Shown: positions 1-7,244 of the stretch, one piece after another
How the letters are laid out: every line of letters begins with the position of its first letter
Numbering within the stretch: position 1 is the first letter of the stretch
From: CAZUDO01 sp964618895
Lineage (GTDB): Bacteria; Desulfobacterota; Binatia; DP-6
Direction: 5' to 3'
DNA length: 64,000 bases
Assembly: GCA_964618895.1 (NCBI GenBank)
Contig: CAZUDO010000012.1
Coordinates: 62,001 to 126,000 of the forward strand
The notes under the pieces: generated by a model
What the model saw: the letters and a program-made list of their open reading frames with translations, nothing else
Told to the model about the DNA's origin: nothing
Databases searched by the model: none
Program-made: the position numbers and the translations under genes

Positions 1-1936
1 CGTCGCGCGTATCGTCGGTGGTGCCCGTCTTGCCAGCTGCCGGACCGGTCAATCCCGCCGCCCGCGCCGGGTGGCCAGTGCCGGCATCCACCACGCGCGC
101 GAGGAGATGGGTCATCAGGTAGGCGACGCCGGGTTGCAGCACGCGCTCCGCGGGAGCAGCCGCACGATACAGGACATCCCCGTTGGCGGCGGTGACCGCC
201 GCCACCAGGGTAGGTGCGCGACGAATCCCGCCAGACGCGAAGACGCCGTAGGCGGCGGTCAGCTCGAGCAGCGACACCTCCGCGGCACCCAACGCGAGCG
301 CCGGCACGCGCGGGAGCGGCGCCGCAATGCCGAGGTCGCGCGCGGCGTTGGCGACGGCATCGACGCCTACGTCCAGGGAAAGCCGGACGGTGGCGGCGTT
401 GCGCGAGTCGGCAAGCGCGTCCTCGAGCGGCAGCGCGCCGGCGAAGGTGCCGTCGTAGTTCGCCGGCCGCCACGTCGAGCTACCGACGGTCACGGCAACG
501 GGCTCGTCGGCGAGCAGCGACATAACCGTGCGCGGACTGGCCGCGCCGCGCCGTGTGGGGTCGAGCGCCGCCAGGTAGACGAAGGGCTTGAACGCCGACC
601 CGGGTTGGCGGCGCGTGCGAAGCGCGCGATCGAGCGGGCTCGACCCGAAGTCGCGTCCGCCGACCAGGGCGCGCACGCCGCCGGTCTCGGGATCGAGAGC
701 GACCAGCGCGGCCTGCAGCCGTTCGCGGCGCGGACGGCGCCCTTCCAGGCGCTCGAGCTGCCGGCGAACGGCGCGCTCGGCGTCGCGTTGCAGGTCCGCG
801 TCGACGGTGGTGAACACGGCCAGCCCCGGGACGGTCGCGATCTCGGGCGGCAGCAACCGCGGCAGCTCGCGCCCCACCTCCGCGGCCACGTAGAGCGCGC
901 CGGCAACCCTGGGGCGCGCATCGGCGAGCCCCAGGGGCTCGGCGATCGCCTGCGCGCCGGCGGGGTCCGCGAGCGCACCGTTGCGAACCATGAGCGCCAG
1001 GACGCGATTGCGACGCGCCAGGGCAGCCCGGGGATGGCGGCGGGGAGCCAGTCCGTTCGGCGAGCGGATGATACCGGCCAGCAGTGCACACGGCGCCGGG
1101 CCCAACTCGCCGAGCGGTTTTCCGAAGTACACGTCGGCCGCCTGCGCGAAGCCGTGCACCGGCAAGCCGCCGTCGACGCCGAGGTACACCGAGCTCATGT
1201 AGCGATCGAGAATCTCCTCTTTCGAGGCGCGCAGCTCCAACAGCACCGCCAGCATGGCCTCTTCCAGCTTCCGCCCGAGCGTACGGCGCGGGGTCAGGAA
1301 CGCGTTCTTCACCAGCTGTTGGGTGATGGTGCTGCCCCCCTGCTCGCGGGCGCCGGCGCGCACGTCGGCCCACAGCGCACGCATGATGGCCAGGGGGTCG
1401 ACACCGAGATGGCGGAAGAAGTACCGATCTTCCGCCGCCAGGAGCGCGTCGCGACAGGCCGCCGGCGGTCGCTCGCCCGCGGCGGCGAGCGTGGCCCCCG
1501 ACGCGCCCAGAATCGCGAGGATCTCGGGCTCGATCTCGAGACGGTCGAGGGCCGTCCCCTCGGGCGTGCGCACATCGGTGACGCGTCCCGAACGCACCGT
1601 CACGCGGGCCGGCAACGGCGGGCCGGCGTCCGGCAGCGGCGACGGGCCCGGGAAGACATCGATCGTCGGACCGGCGACACGATAGGTCCCGGACGTGACC
1701 GCCTCGCTCCTCTCGACCCGTCGATACCCGAGGCGGGTGAGTTTCCGCACCAGGGAGCCACCGGGTTCGCTCATGCCCCGGCGCACCACCGAGGGCGCCG
1801 CGTAGATGCGGGTCGTGCCCAGCGGGGGGCCGGCGAGGTACGTTCGCACCCGCTGGTCCCACTGCCACCCGACCACCACCACGCCGGCGCCCATCGCCAG
1901 GACGACGAGCGCGAGGCCCCACTTCACGCCGCGCAC
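1..1936 (-). CDS. Class A penicillin-binding protein, PBP1b-like (partial, C-terminus off the window)
   Basis: Bifunctional murein synthase: an N-terminal GT51 glycosyltransferase polymerises lipid II and a C-terminal transpeptidase cross-links stems in the periplasm. Visible in order: a signal anchor at about residues 4-23; a UB2H-like region (TRIYAAPSVV) typical of PBP1b; the GT51 motifs AAEDRYFFRH (about 169) and GGSTITQQLVKNAF (about 195); the transpeptidase SxxK as GSAFKP (about 449), SxN as DSRN (about 508) and KTGTT close to the window edge. About 645 codons are present. No ATG fits the N-terminus; GTG at 1936 or 1927 precedes the membrane anchor. No strong ribosome site is seen, so the exact start is uncertain. 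Confidence 0.9.
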   Translation of the reverse strand, partial: MRGVKWGLALVVLAMGAGVVVVGWQWDQRVRTYLAGPPLGTTRIYAAPSVVRRGMSEPGGSLVRKLTRLGYRRVERSEAVTSGTYRVAGPTIDVFPGPSPLPDAGPPLPARVTVRSGRVTDVRTPEGTALDRLEIEPEILAILGASGATLAAAGERPPAACRDALLAAEDRYFFRHLGVDPLAIMRALWADVRAGAREQGGSTITQQLVKNAFLTPRRTLGRKLEEAMLAVLLELRASKEEILDRYMSSVYLGVDGGLPVHGFAQAADVYFGKPLGELGPAPCALLAGIIRSPNGLAPRRHPRAALARRNRVLALMVRNGALADPAGAQAIAEPLGLADARPRVAGALYVAAEVGRELPRLLPPEIATVPGLAVFTTVDADLQRDAERAVRRQLERLEGRRPRRERLQAALVALDPETGGVRALVGGRDFGSSPLDRALRTRRQPGSAFKPFVYLAALDPTRRGAASPRTVMSLLADEPVAVTVGSSTWRPANYDGTFAGALPLEDALADSRNAATVRLSLDVGVDAVANAARDLGIAAPLPRVPALALGAAEVSLLELTAAYGVFASGGIRRAPTLVAAVTAANGDVLYRAAAPAERVLQPGVAYLMTHLLARVVDAGTGHPARAAGLTGPAAGKTGTTDDTRD

Positions 1937-2046
1937 ACCATCGTGTGTAACAGATCCGCCCCGGGCGTGCGCGCATCGTCCGCGGCGCACATGACGATGC
2001 TCTGCTCCGATGCATGTGCAGCGGCGAACTTTCTCCCCCCTCCCTC

Positions 2047-2076
2047 TTGTCAACGCGCACGCGGCAGCGCTATGAG
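2047..2076 (+). promoter_or_regulatory. Predicted sigma70 promoter, leaderless, for the 61-residue gene
   Basis: TTGTCA (2047-2052), 18 bp, TATGAG (2071-2076). The -10 box ends only 6 nt before the ATG at 2083 and no Shine-Dalgarno sequence is present, so the transcript would start at or next to the start codon. Confidence 0.5.
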
Positions 2077-2082
2077 CCGCGC

Positions 2083-2268
2083 ATGGACGAGGTCGCGCAA
2101 CAGGATCAGTTCGATGCGATGATCCAGGGTCTCCGCGATAGCGCCGACCTGCTCGAGCGGCTCGGGCACGATCCCGCCATGCGCAGAATCCTGATGGACG
2201 TGCTGAGCGACATGTTGAACGGCTCGATGGCCACCGTGCGGTTCGTGGCTGGTGCACTCATCAGCTGA
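2083..2268 (+). CDS. Small hypothetical protein (61 aa)
   Basis: I do not recognise a family. The 61-residue product is mostly predicted helix, acidic in its first half (DEVAQQDQFDAMIQ) with a more hydrophobic C-terminal helix ending GALIS. The ATG at 2083 is preferred over upstream starts because a promoter-like -35/-10 pair ends 6 nt before it. It lies 45 bp upstream of an acyl-CoA dehydrogenase on the same strand and may be its first operon gene. No cysteines and no signal peptide are evident. Confidence 0.5.
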   Translation: MDEVAQQDQFDAMIQGLRDSADLLERLGHDPAMRRILMDVLSDMLNGSMATVRFVAGALIS

Positions 2269-2313
2269 CAGCACCCGCATCGACCACCCAAACCCCTCGC
2301 GAGGAGCCCCGCA

Positions 2314-3531
2314 GTGAACCTGAGTTACAGTGCAGAGTACGAGCAGTTTCGCGCCGAGTTGTGCCAGTTTCTGACCGAGAACTGGACCGCCGAAGACGCC
2401 GCCAGTCAGCCCGATCCGAACAGCGTTGCCGCCATGACCGGCGGTCTGTGCATCGACGAGCGTGCCACCGCGTTTCGCCTGATGGCCATCGCGCACGGCT
2501 ACCTCTATCGTCACGTCCCGAAGCGCTACGGCGGCTCGGAACAGTCTCCGGATCCGCTGAAGGCCACCATCATCCACGCGGAGTTCCGGCGCACGCGGGC
2601 GCCGCACGAGGTGATCGGCCAGGGCCCGAGCATGCTCGTCCCAACATTGCTCGAACACGGCACCGAAGCCCAGAAGGAGTTCTTCGTCCGCAACACGCTG
2701 CTCGGCAAGATCCGCTGGTGCCAGGGCTACAGCGAGCCCGGAGCCGGCAGCGATCTCGCCTCGCTCCGCACCCGCGCCGTACTCGACGGCGACCACTGGG
2801 TCGTGAACGGGCAGAAGATCTGGACGTCGAACGCGCAGGACTCCGACTGGATGTTCGCCCTCGTACGCACCGAGCCCGACGCGCCCAAGCACGACGGTAT
2901 CAGCTACCTGTTGATCGACATGAAGACCCCCGGGCTCGACGTCCGGCCGCTGCGCCAGATGACGGGGGACGCCGACTTCAACGAGGTGTTCTTCGAAAAC
3001 GCGCGCGTGTCGGCCAGCAACCTGGTGGGGAAACGGGGCCAGGGCTGGACCGTCAGCCGCTCCACGCTCAAGCACGAACGCGCGCTGATCGGCAGCTCGG
3101 CCCTCACGCGGCGCACCTTCGAGGGGCTCGTCATGCTGGCCCAGGCGCTCGAGATCCGCGGCCAGCCCGCCATCAAGGACCCGGTCATCCGCGACCGGCT
3201 GGTCGAGCTCGAAGCCCGCCTCCTCGCCAGCGAGTACAGCGGCTACCGCATGCTCACGACGAGTGCACGCGGCGAGGACGCCGGCATGGCCGGCCTGGTG
3301 ATGAAGCTCCATTCCACGCAGCTCGGCTACGACATCGCCAAGCTGGCCATGGACGTGGTCGGCGACCGGGCGTTGCTCGCTCCCGGGGAGGCGACCGCCC
3401 CCGCCATGGGGATGTTCGGGACCGCCTACATGTGGTCCCTCGGCGTCCTGATCGCCGGCGGCGCCGCCAACATCCAGCGCAACATCGTCGCCGAGCGAGG
3501 CCTCGGCCTCCCGCGCGACGCACGGAAGTAA
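2314..3531 (+). CDS. Acyl-CoA dehydrogenase, subunit 1 of an adjacent pair
   Basis: FAD-dependent acyl-CoA dehydrogenase (405 aa) introducing an alpha,beta double bond into an acyl-CoA. The N-terminal helical domain, the central beta domain with the flavin/substrate motif SEPGAGSDLASL (about residues 147-158) and the C-terminal four-helix domain ending GGAANIQRNIVAERGLGLP are all present. At the place of the usual catalytic glutamate (YEGT in medium-chain enzymes) the sequence reads AGGA, so the base is missing here. It starts with GTG after GAGGAG. The second dehydrogenase follows 12 bp later. Loss of the base in one of two adjacent paralogues is what is known for alpha2beta2 acyl-CoA dehydrogenases of steroid breakdown; that parallel is inference. 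Confidence 0.9.
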   Translation: MNLSYSAEYEQFRAELCQFLTENWTAEDAASQPDPNSVAAMTGGLCIDERATAFRLMAIAHGYLYRHVPKRYGGSEQSPDPLKATIIHAEFRRTRAPHEVIGQGPSMLVPTLLEHGTEAQKEFFVRNTLLGKIRWCQGYSEPGAGSDLASLRTRAVLDGDHWVVNGQKIWTSNAQDSDWMFALVRTEPDAPKHDGISYLLIDMKTPGLDVRPLRQMTGDADFNEVFFENARVSASNLVGKRGQGWTVSRSTLKHERALIGSSALTRRTFEGLVMLAQALEIRGQPAIKDPVIRDRLVELEARLLASEYSGYRMLTTSARGEDAGMAGLVMKLHSTQLGYDIAKLAMDVVGDRALLAPGEATAPAMGMFGTAYMWSLGVLIAGGAANIQRNIVAERGLGLPRDARK

Positions 3532-3543
3532 GAGGCTCGCTGC

Positions 3544-4632
3544 ATGGATTTCGGGCTGTCGCAGGACCAGGTCCTGCTGAAGGACACGATTCGCCGCTAC
3601 CTCGAGACCGAGTGCCCCACGACCCGCGTGCGGGCGATCGCCGAGACCGAGACCGGGCACGACGTCTCGCTGTGGCAGGGGCTCGCCGGCATGGGCGTTC
3701 CCGGTCTGCACGTTCCAACGGCCCACGGCGGCTTGGGGCTCGACCTGCTCGACGTGGCGATCGCCGCCGAGGAGCTGGGGTGGGCCTGCACGCCGGGGCC
3801 GTTTCTGGCCTGCGCACTGGCCACCTCGGCGCTCACAGCGAGCGGCAACCACGCAGTGGCCGCGCGCTGGCTGCCGGCGCTGGCCGACGGCACGGCCATT
3901 CTGACCGTCGCGCTCGGGGAAGAAGGCGGCGTGTGGGACGCCGACCAGCTCGCCACCCGAGCCAGCGGCGGCACGCTCACCGGCCGGAAACCCCTCGTGC
4001 CATACGGCCACGTCGCCGACGCCCTCCTCGTCGCCGCCCGGGACGACCAGGGGCCAGGGCTCTGGCTCGTGGAGCGCGGAGCGTCCGGGCTCGAGACGAC
4101 GGCGCTGAGCGGGGTCGACACGACCCGCCGGGTGGTGGCCGTCGAGTTGTCGCGGGCCCCGGCAGTCAAGATCTGCGCCGGCCGCGAGGCCATCGACCGT
4201 ACGCGCGATGCCGGGCTCGTCCTCCTGGCCGCCGATGCGTACGGCGGGGCCTGCCGCTGCCTCGACATGACCGTCAAGTACGTAATGACGCGCGAGCAGT
4301 TCGGGCAGCCGATCGGCGCTTTTCAGGCGGTCAAGCACCAGCTCGCGGACCTGGCCACGGACCTCGAGCCCGCGCTCTCCCTGTGGTGGTACGCCGCACA
4401 CGCCCACGATCGCATCCGCGATCGCGCCGAGCGCCATGCCGCCATCGCGAAAGCCCATCTGGCCGATGTGTTCGACCGGACCGTGCGCATGACCACGGAG
4501 CTGCATGGCGGGATCGGCTTCACCTGGGAGTACGATCTCCACCTCTGGTTCCGCCGCGCGCTCTTCGACCGCTCGTTCCTCGGCGAAGCACGGTACCACC
4601 GCCAGCGGGCCGCCGATCTGGCCGGCTGGTAG
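3544..4632 (+). CDS. Acyl-CoA dehydrogenase, subunit 2 of an adjacent pair
   Basis: A 362-residue acyl-CoA dehydrogenase paralogue, shorter than the usual 380-400. It begins MDFGLSQDQVLLKDTIRRYL, typical of the N-terminal helical domain. The C-terminal part carries KYVMTREQFGQPIGAFQ and then LHGGIGFTWEYDLHLWFRR, in which the Glu of TWEYD sits where FadE-type enzymes keep their catalytic base. The central FAD-contact motif seen in the first subunit is poorly preserved (LTVALGEEGGVWDAD). Together the two look like complementary subunits of one heteromeric enzyme. The ATG follows the upstream stop by 12 bp, so they are co-transcribed. The gene ends before a GC hairpin. Confidence 0.9.
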   Translation: MDFGLSQDQVLLKDTIRRYLETECPTTRVRAIAETETGHDVSLWQGLAGMGVPGLHVPTAHGGLGLDLLDVAIAAEELGWACTPGPFLACALATSALTASGNHAVAARWLPALADGTAILTVALGEEGGVWDADQLATRASGGTLTGRKPLVPYGHVADALLVAARDDQGPGLWLVERGASGLETTALSGVDTTRRVVAVELSRAPAVKICAGREAIDRTRDAGLVLLAADAYGGACRCLDMTVKYVMTREQFGQPIGAFQAVKHQLADLATDLEPALSLWWYAAHAHDRIRDRAERHAAIAKAHLADVFDRTVRMTTELHGGIGFTWEYDLHLWFRRALFDRSFLGEARYHRQRAADLAGW

Positions 4633-4637
4633 GGCAC

Positions 4638-4661
4638 GCGGCGCGGCGACGAGCGCGCCGC
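4638..4661. terminator. GC-rich hairpin between convergent units
   Basis: An 8-bp perfect stem GCGGCGCG/CGCGCCGC with an 8-nt loop lies between the stop of the plus-strand dehydrogenase and the 3' end of the minus-strand tRNA. No T-run follows on either side, so factor-independent termination is uncertain. Confidence 0.35.
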
Positions 4662-4667
4662 CACGAA

Positions 4668-4741
4668 TGGTCGCACGTGGACTCGAACCACGGGCCTCCT
4701 GCGTGTGAAGCAGGCGCTCTAACCAACTGAGCTATGCGACC
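4668..4741 (-). tRNA. tRNA-Val (CAC anticodon)
   Basis: On the minus strand the sequence folds as a standard cloverleaf. The acceptor stem is GGTCGCA/TGCGACC with discriminator A. The D arm is AGCTCAGTTGGTTAGAGC, the anticodon stem CCTGC/GCAGG has loop TTCACAC giving anticodon CAC, and the T arm has GGTTCGAGTCC. CCA is not encoded: TTC follows the discriminator. It is convergent with the acyl-CoA dehydrogenase pair. Confidence 0.95.
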
Positions 4742-4800
4742 GGAGAGGCTCGGCTCCTACTCGAATCGTTCTGGAGCGTCAACCACGATCGCCCCCTGGC

Positions 4801-4829
4801 TTGTGACTCGGCGCCCTGACTCGTAGCCT
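4801..4829 (+). promoter_or_regulatory. Predicted promoter, leaderless, for the secreted 115-aa protein
   Basis: TTGTGA (4801-4806), 17 bp, TAGCCT (4824-4829), then 6 nt to GTG at 4836. No Shine-Dalgarno is visible. It favours the GTG over the TTG at 4830, which abuts the -10 box. Confidence 0.4.
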
Positions 4830-4835
4830 TTGAGC

Positions 4836-5183
4836 GTGCGACTCGTCTCCACGCTGGCCGTCGTCCTGGCCTGCGCGCCGCTCGCGGTCGCTGACGACGT
4901 GAGAGTGCCCCGCGCCCGGCGCGACGTCCTGCCCGAGGTCTTCATCCCCGTCGTTCCCGAAGAGCATCAGCGCCTGCACTACTTCGGGCGCCGCGACCGG
5001 CATGTGGTCCCGGGAGCGGTGAGCATCAATCGCGCGCCCTATCGCTGCGACGTCGACCGCAAGGCGTTCGACGACCGCGACAGCTTCGTGGCGCACCTGC
5101 AGACCGCCCACAAGACCCCGCTCGAGGAGATCCCCGACCGCATCGTGCTCCGTGATGGCCAGGTTCATTTTGTGGCCCGCTAA
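4836..5183 (+). CDS. Small secreted protein with a degenerate C2H2-like segment
   Basis: A 115-residue protein with a signal peptide (MRLVSTLAVVLACAPLAVAD, cleavage probably after AVA). The mature part contains a zinc-finger-like stretch, YRCDVDRKAFDDRDSFVAHL followed by QTAH: one Cys and two His spaced as in C2H2 fingers, but the second Cys is replaced by Asp. It therefore probably does not bind zinc in the classical way. Function unknown. The promoter-like boxes ending 6 nt upstream support the GTG at 4836. It lies between tRNA-Val and the coiled-coil gene and is followed by its own 97-bp gap. Confidence 0.65.
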   Translation: MRLVSTLAVVLACAPLAVADDVRVPRARRDVLPEVFIPVVPEEHQRLHYFGRRDRHVVPGAVSINRAPYRCDVDRKAFDDRDSFVAHLQTAHKTPLEEIPDRIVLRDGQVHFVAR

Positions 5184-5218
5184 CTCCCTGCCGCCCGAAA
5201 ACCTCGACAAATTCTACA

Positions 5219-5247
5219 TTGACTCATAACGCGGTGCGTAGTAGGAG
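5219..5247 (+). promoter_or_regulatory. Predicted promoter of the coiled-coil (phasin-like) gene
   Basis: TTGACT (5219-5224), 17 bp, TAGGAG (5242-5247). The -10 box lies inside the inverted repeat 5236-5263, so the repeat could act as an operator or as a hairpin at the 5' end of the mRNA. Confidence 0.4.
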
Positions 5248-5263
5248 CGACAGCTCACTACGC
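5236..5263 (+). promoter_or_regulatory. Inverted repeat overlapping the -10 box and 5' leader
   Basis: GCGTAGT (5236-5242) and GAGC (5245-5248) pair with GCTC (5253-5256) and ACTACGC (5257-5263): 11 bp with a two-base bulge and a GACA loop. The ribosome site GGGAGGAG begins 5 nt later and the ATG is at 5281. Confidence 0.5.
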
Positions 5264-5280
5264 AAAGGGAGGAGTGTTCC

Positions 5281-5670
5281 ATGGCACAGGCCAAGTCCCG
5301 TCTCAGTATGGATGAGGTACGGGCATCGGTGAAACGTATGCAGTCGGAAGGTGAGAAGTTGGTCGGTCGCATCCGCAAGGACGCCGGCGCCCTCGCCAAC
5401 CGCACCCGCCGCGAGACCGTCAGCGCCATTCTGGCCGACGCGCGCAAGCTGCAGAGCGAGCTTCGCCAGCGCGCCGAGCAGACGCTGAAGGAAATCGAGA
5501 GCCGCCGCGATCGCATCCTGGCCACCTTGGAAGAGCAGGCCAGCCGGGTGGTCGAGCGGGTCGTGAAGCGCCTCAACGTGGTCACCCAGAGCGACCTCGC
5601 GGACCTGCACGAGCGCCTCGCGGATCTCGAGCGCCGCCTCGACACCCTGGCCAAGGAGCGTGCCGCCTAA
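5281..5670 (+). CDS. Coiled-coil phasin-like protein
   Basis: A 129-residue, highly charged, all-helical protein with no signal peptide. It has heptad-like runs through most of its length (for example ARKLQSELRQRAEQTLKEIE and DLHERLADLERRLDTLAKER), resembling phasin or polyhydroxyalkanoate granule-associated proteins of the PhaF/PhaI type by overall character only. A strong ribosome site GGGAGGAG precedes the ATG. Expression may be controlled by the inverted repeat upstream. Its stop codon overlaps the stop of the convergent hyuB gene by three bases. A structural or granule role is inference. Confidence 0.65.
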   Translation: MAQAKSRLSMDEVRASVKRMQSEGEKLVGRIRKDAGALANRTRRETVSAILADARKLQSELRQRAEQTLKEIESRRDRILATLEEQASRVVERVVKRLNVVTQSDLADLHERLADLERRLDTLAKERAA

Positions 5671-7238
5671 CGGCGGCCCCGCTTCCGTCCGAACCCGCCT
5701 CCGCCGGGCGTCTCGACACGAATACGCTCGCCCGGCGTGACCTCGACCACCACCTTGGCCGAGAGCCGCTGCGCTGTTCGCCCCACACGGATCAGCCAGT
5801 CCCGGCCTGCGGCCCCAGGCGACCCCCCCGCTAGACCGTAGGGCCGTCTCACCCGCCGCTCGCCAAGCAGCGTCACCCGCACGGGCGTCAGGAACTCGAT
5901 CTCCCGCACCACGCCGTCCCCTCCCCGGTTGCGCCCGGCCCCACCCGACCCCCAACGCCGGGCATAGCGACGGACACGGATGGGGTAGTAGGTCTCCAGG
6001 GCCTCGACGGGAGTATTGGCAGTGTTGGTCATGTGGGTCTGGACCGCCGACGCACCGGGACGAGTCGGGCCTGCCCCTGCCCCCCCGGCCACCGTTTCGT
6101 AGTAGGCGAATGATCGGCCACCCGCGGTGGTGCCCCCGAAGGCGATGTTGTTCATCGTTCCCGCGCTGGCGGCCGGAATCCGATCGGCCGCCGCCGGGGC
6201 AAGAGCCCGCAACAGGACGTCGACGATACGCTGCGACGTCTCGACGTTGCCGCCGGCGACCGCCGCCGGGAACACGGCATTCACCAACGACCCCTCCGGA
6301 GCAGCAATCGTGAGGGGGCGTGCGAGCCCTTCGTTCGCCGGAATATCCTCCTCTGCCAGCGCCGCGAAGACATAGAGCACCGCGGAGCGGGTGACGGCCA
6401 GGTTGGCGTTCACGGGGCCGCGCGTCTGTGCCGCCGTTCCGGTGAAATCGACGCGGGCCCGCCCCCGGCCGATCGTCACCGTCACGGCAAGGCGGAGGTC
6501 GCGTGCCCCGAGGCCGTCATCGTCGAGCACGTCGGTGGCGTGGTAGCGGCCGGGCGGCAGGCGCCTCACCGCCGCCCGCATGAGAGCTGCCGAGTAGTCC
6601 TGCAGGGCCGCCATCGCGCGACTCAATCGACGCACTCCCTCCGCAGCCGCGAGCGACCGCAGGCGTTCCGCCCCCACGCGCAGGGCGGCCCACTGGGCGA
6701 GGAGATCCCCTTCCCGTTCGTGCGGCACGCGGGTGTTGGCGAGGAACAAGGCAAGCACGTCGCGCACTGGTCGGCCTCCCGCGATCAGGCGCACGGGCGG
6801 GAGCCGGAATCCCTCTTGAAATATCTCCGTCGCCAGGGGCATAGAGCCCGGGGCCATGCCGCCCATGTCGGCGTGGTGGGCACGGTTGGCAACGTACGCC
6901 CATGGTGTCCGCGCGCCGCGGAGGAAGACCGGCGCGACCGCCGTCACGTCCGGGAGATGGGTACCCCCGGCGAACGGATCGTTCAGAATGACCACGTCGC
7001 CAGGTTCCATCCTGGTATGCGCCAGCGCCGCCCGCACAGACAGCGGCGTCGCACCGAGATGCACCGGGATGTGCGCTGCTTGTGCCGCCAGATCGCCGCG
7101 CGCGTCGAACACCGCACACGAGTAGTCACGGCGCTCCTTGATGTTCGGCGACAAACCGGTGCGGCCGAGGACGACCCCCATTTCCTCGGCGATGCTGGCG
7201 AGGCGGTGATTGGCGATTTCGAGAGCGATGGCGTCCAT
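5667..7238 (-). CDS. hyuB: Hydantoinase B / oxoprolinase subunit
   Basis: Beta subunit (523 aa) of the ATP-dependent hydantoinase/5-oxoprolinase family, which opens cyclic imide or lactam rings (hydantoins, 5-oxoproline, acetophenone-type carboxylases). Family landmarks: NHRLASIAEEMG at the start, HIPVHLGATPLSVR, VILNDPFAGGTHLPDVT, RAHHADMGGMAPGSM and the glycine-rich C-terminal part. It follows hyuA by 6 bp on the same strand and is the last gene of the maf-hyuB operon. The substrate cannot be read from sequence, but linkage to proC suggests glutamate/proline-related 5-oxoproline use (inference). Length fits the family (about 520-580). Confidence 0.92.
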   Translation of the reverse strand: MDAIALEIANHRLASIAEEMGVVLGRTGLSPNIKERRDYSCAVFDARGDLAAQAAHIPVHLGATPLSVRAALAHTRMEPGDVVILNDPFAGGTHLPDVTAVAPVFLRGARTPWAYVANRAHHADMGGMAPGSMPLATEIFQEGFRLPPVRLIAGGRPVRDVLALFLANTRVPHEREGDLLAQWAALRVGAERLRSLAAAEGVRRLSRAMAALQDYSAALMRAAVRRLPPGRYHATDVLDDDGLGARDLRLAVTVTIGRGRARVDFTGTAAQTRGPVNANLAVTRSAVLYVFAALAEEDIPANEGLARPLTIAAPEGSLVNAVFPAAVAGGNVETSQRIVDVLLRALAPAAADRIPAASAGTMNNIAFGGTTAGGRSFAYYETVAGGAGAGPTRPGASAVQTHMTNTANTPVEALETYYPIRVRRYARRWGSGGAGRNRGGDGVVREIEFLTPVRVTLLGERRVRRPYGLAGGSPGAAGRDWLIRVGRTAQRLSAKVVVEVTPGERIRVETPGGGGFGRKRGRR

Positions 7239-7244
7239 GGCGCC

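Noticed and set aside
71..2122. Plus-strand 683-codon open frame over the first 2 kb
   Set aside because: Arg/Gly/Ala-rich low-complexity product, antisense to a clear class A penicillin-binding protein.
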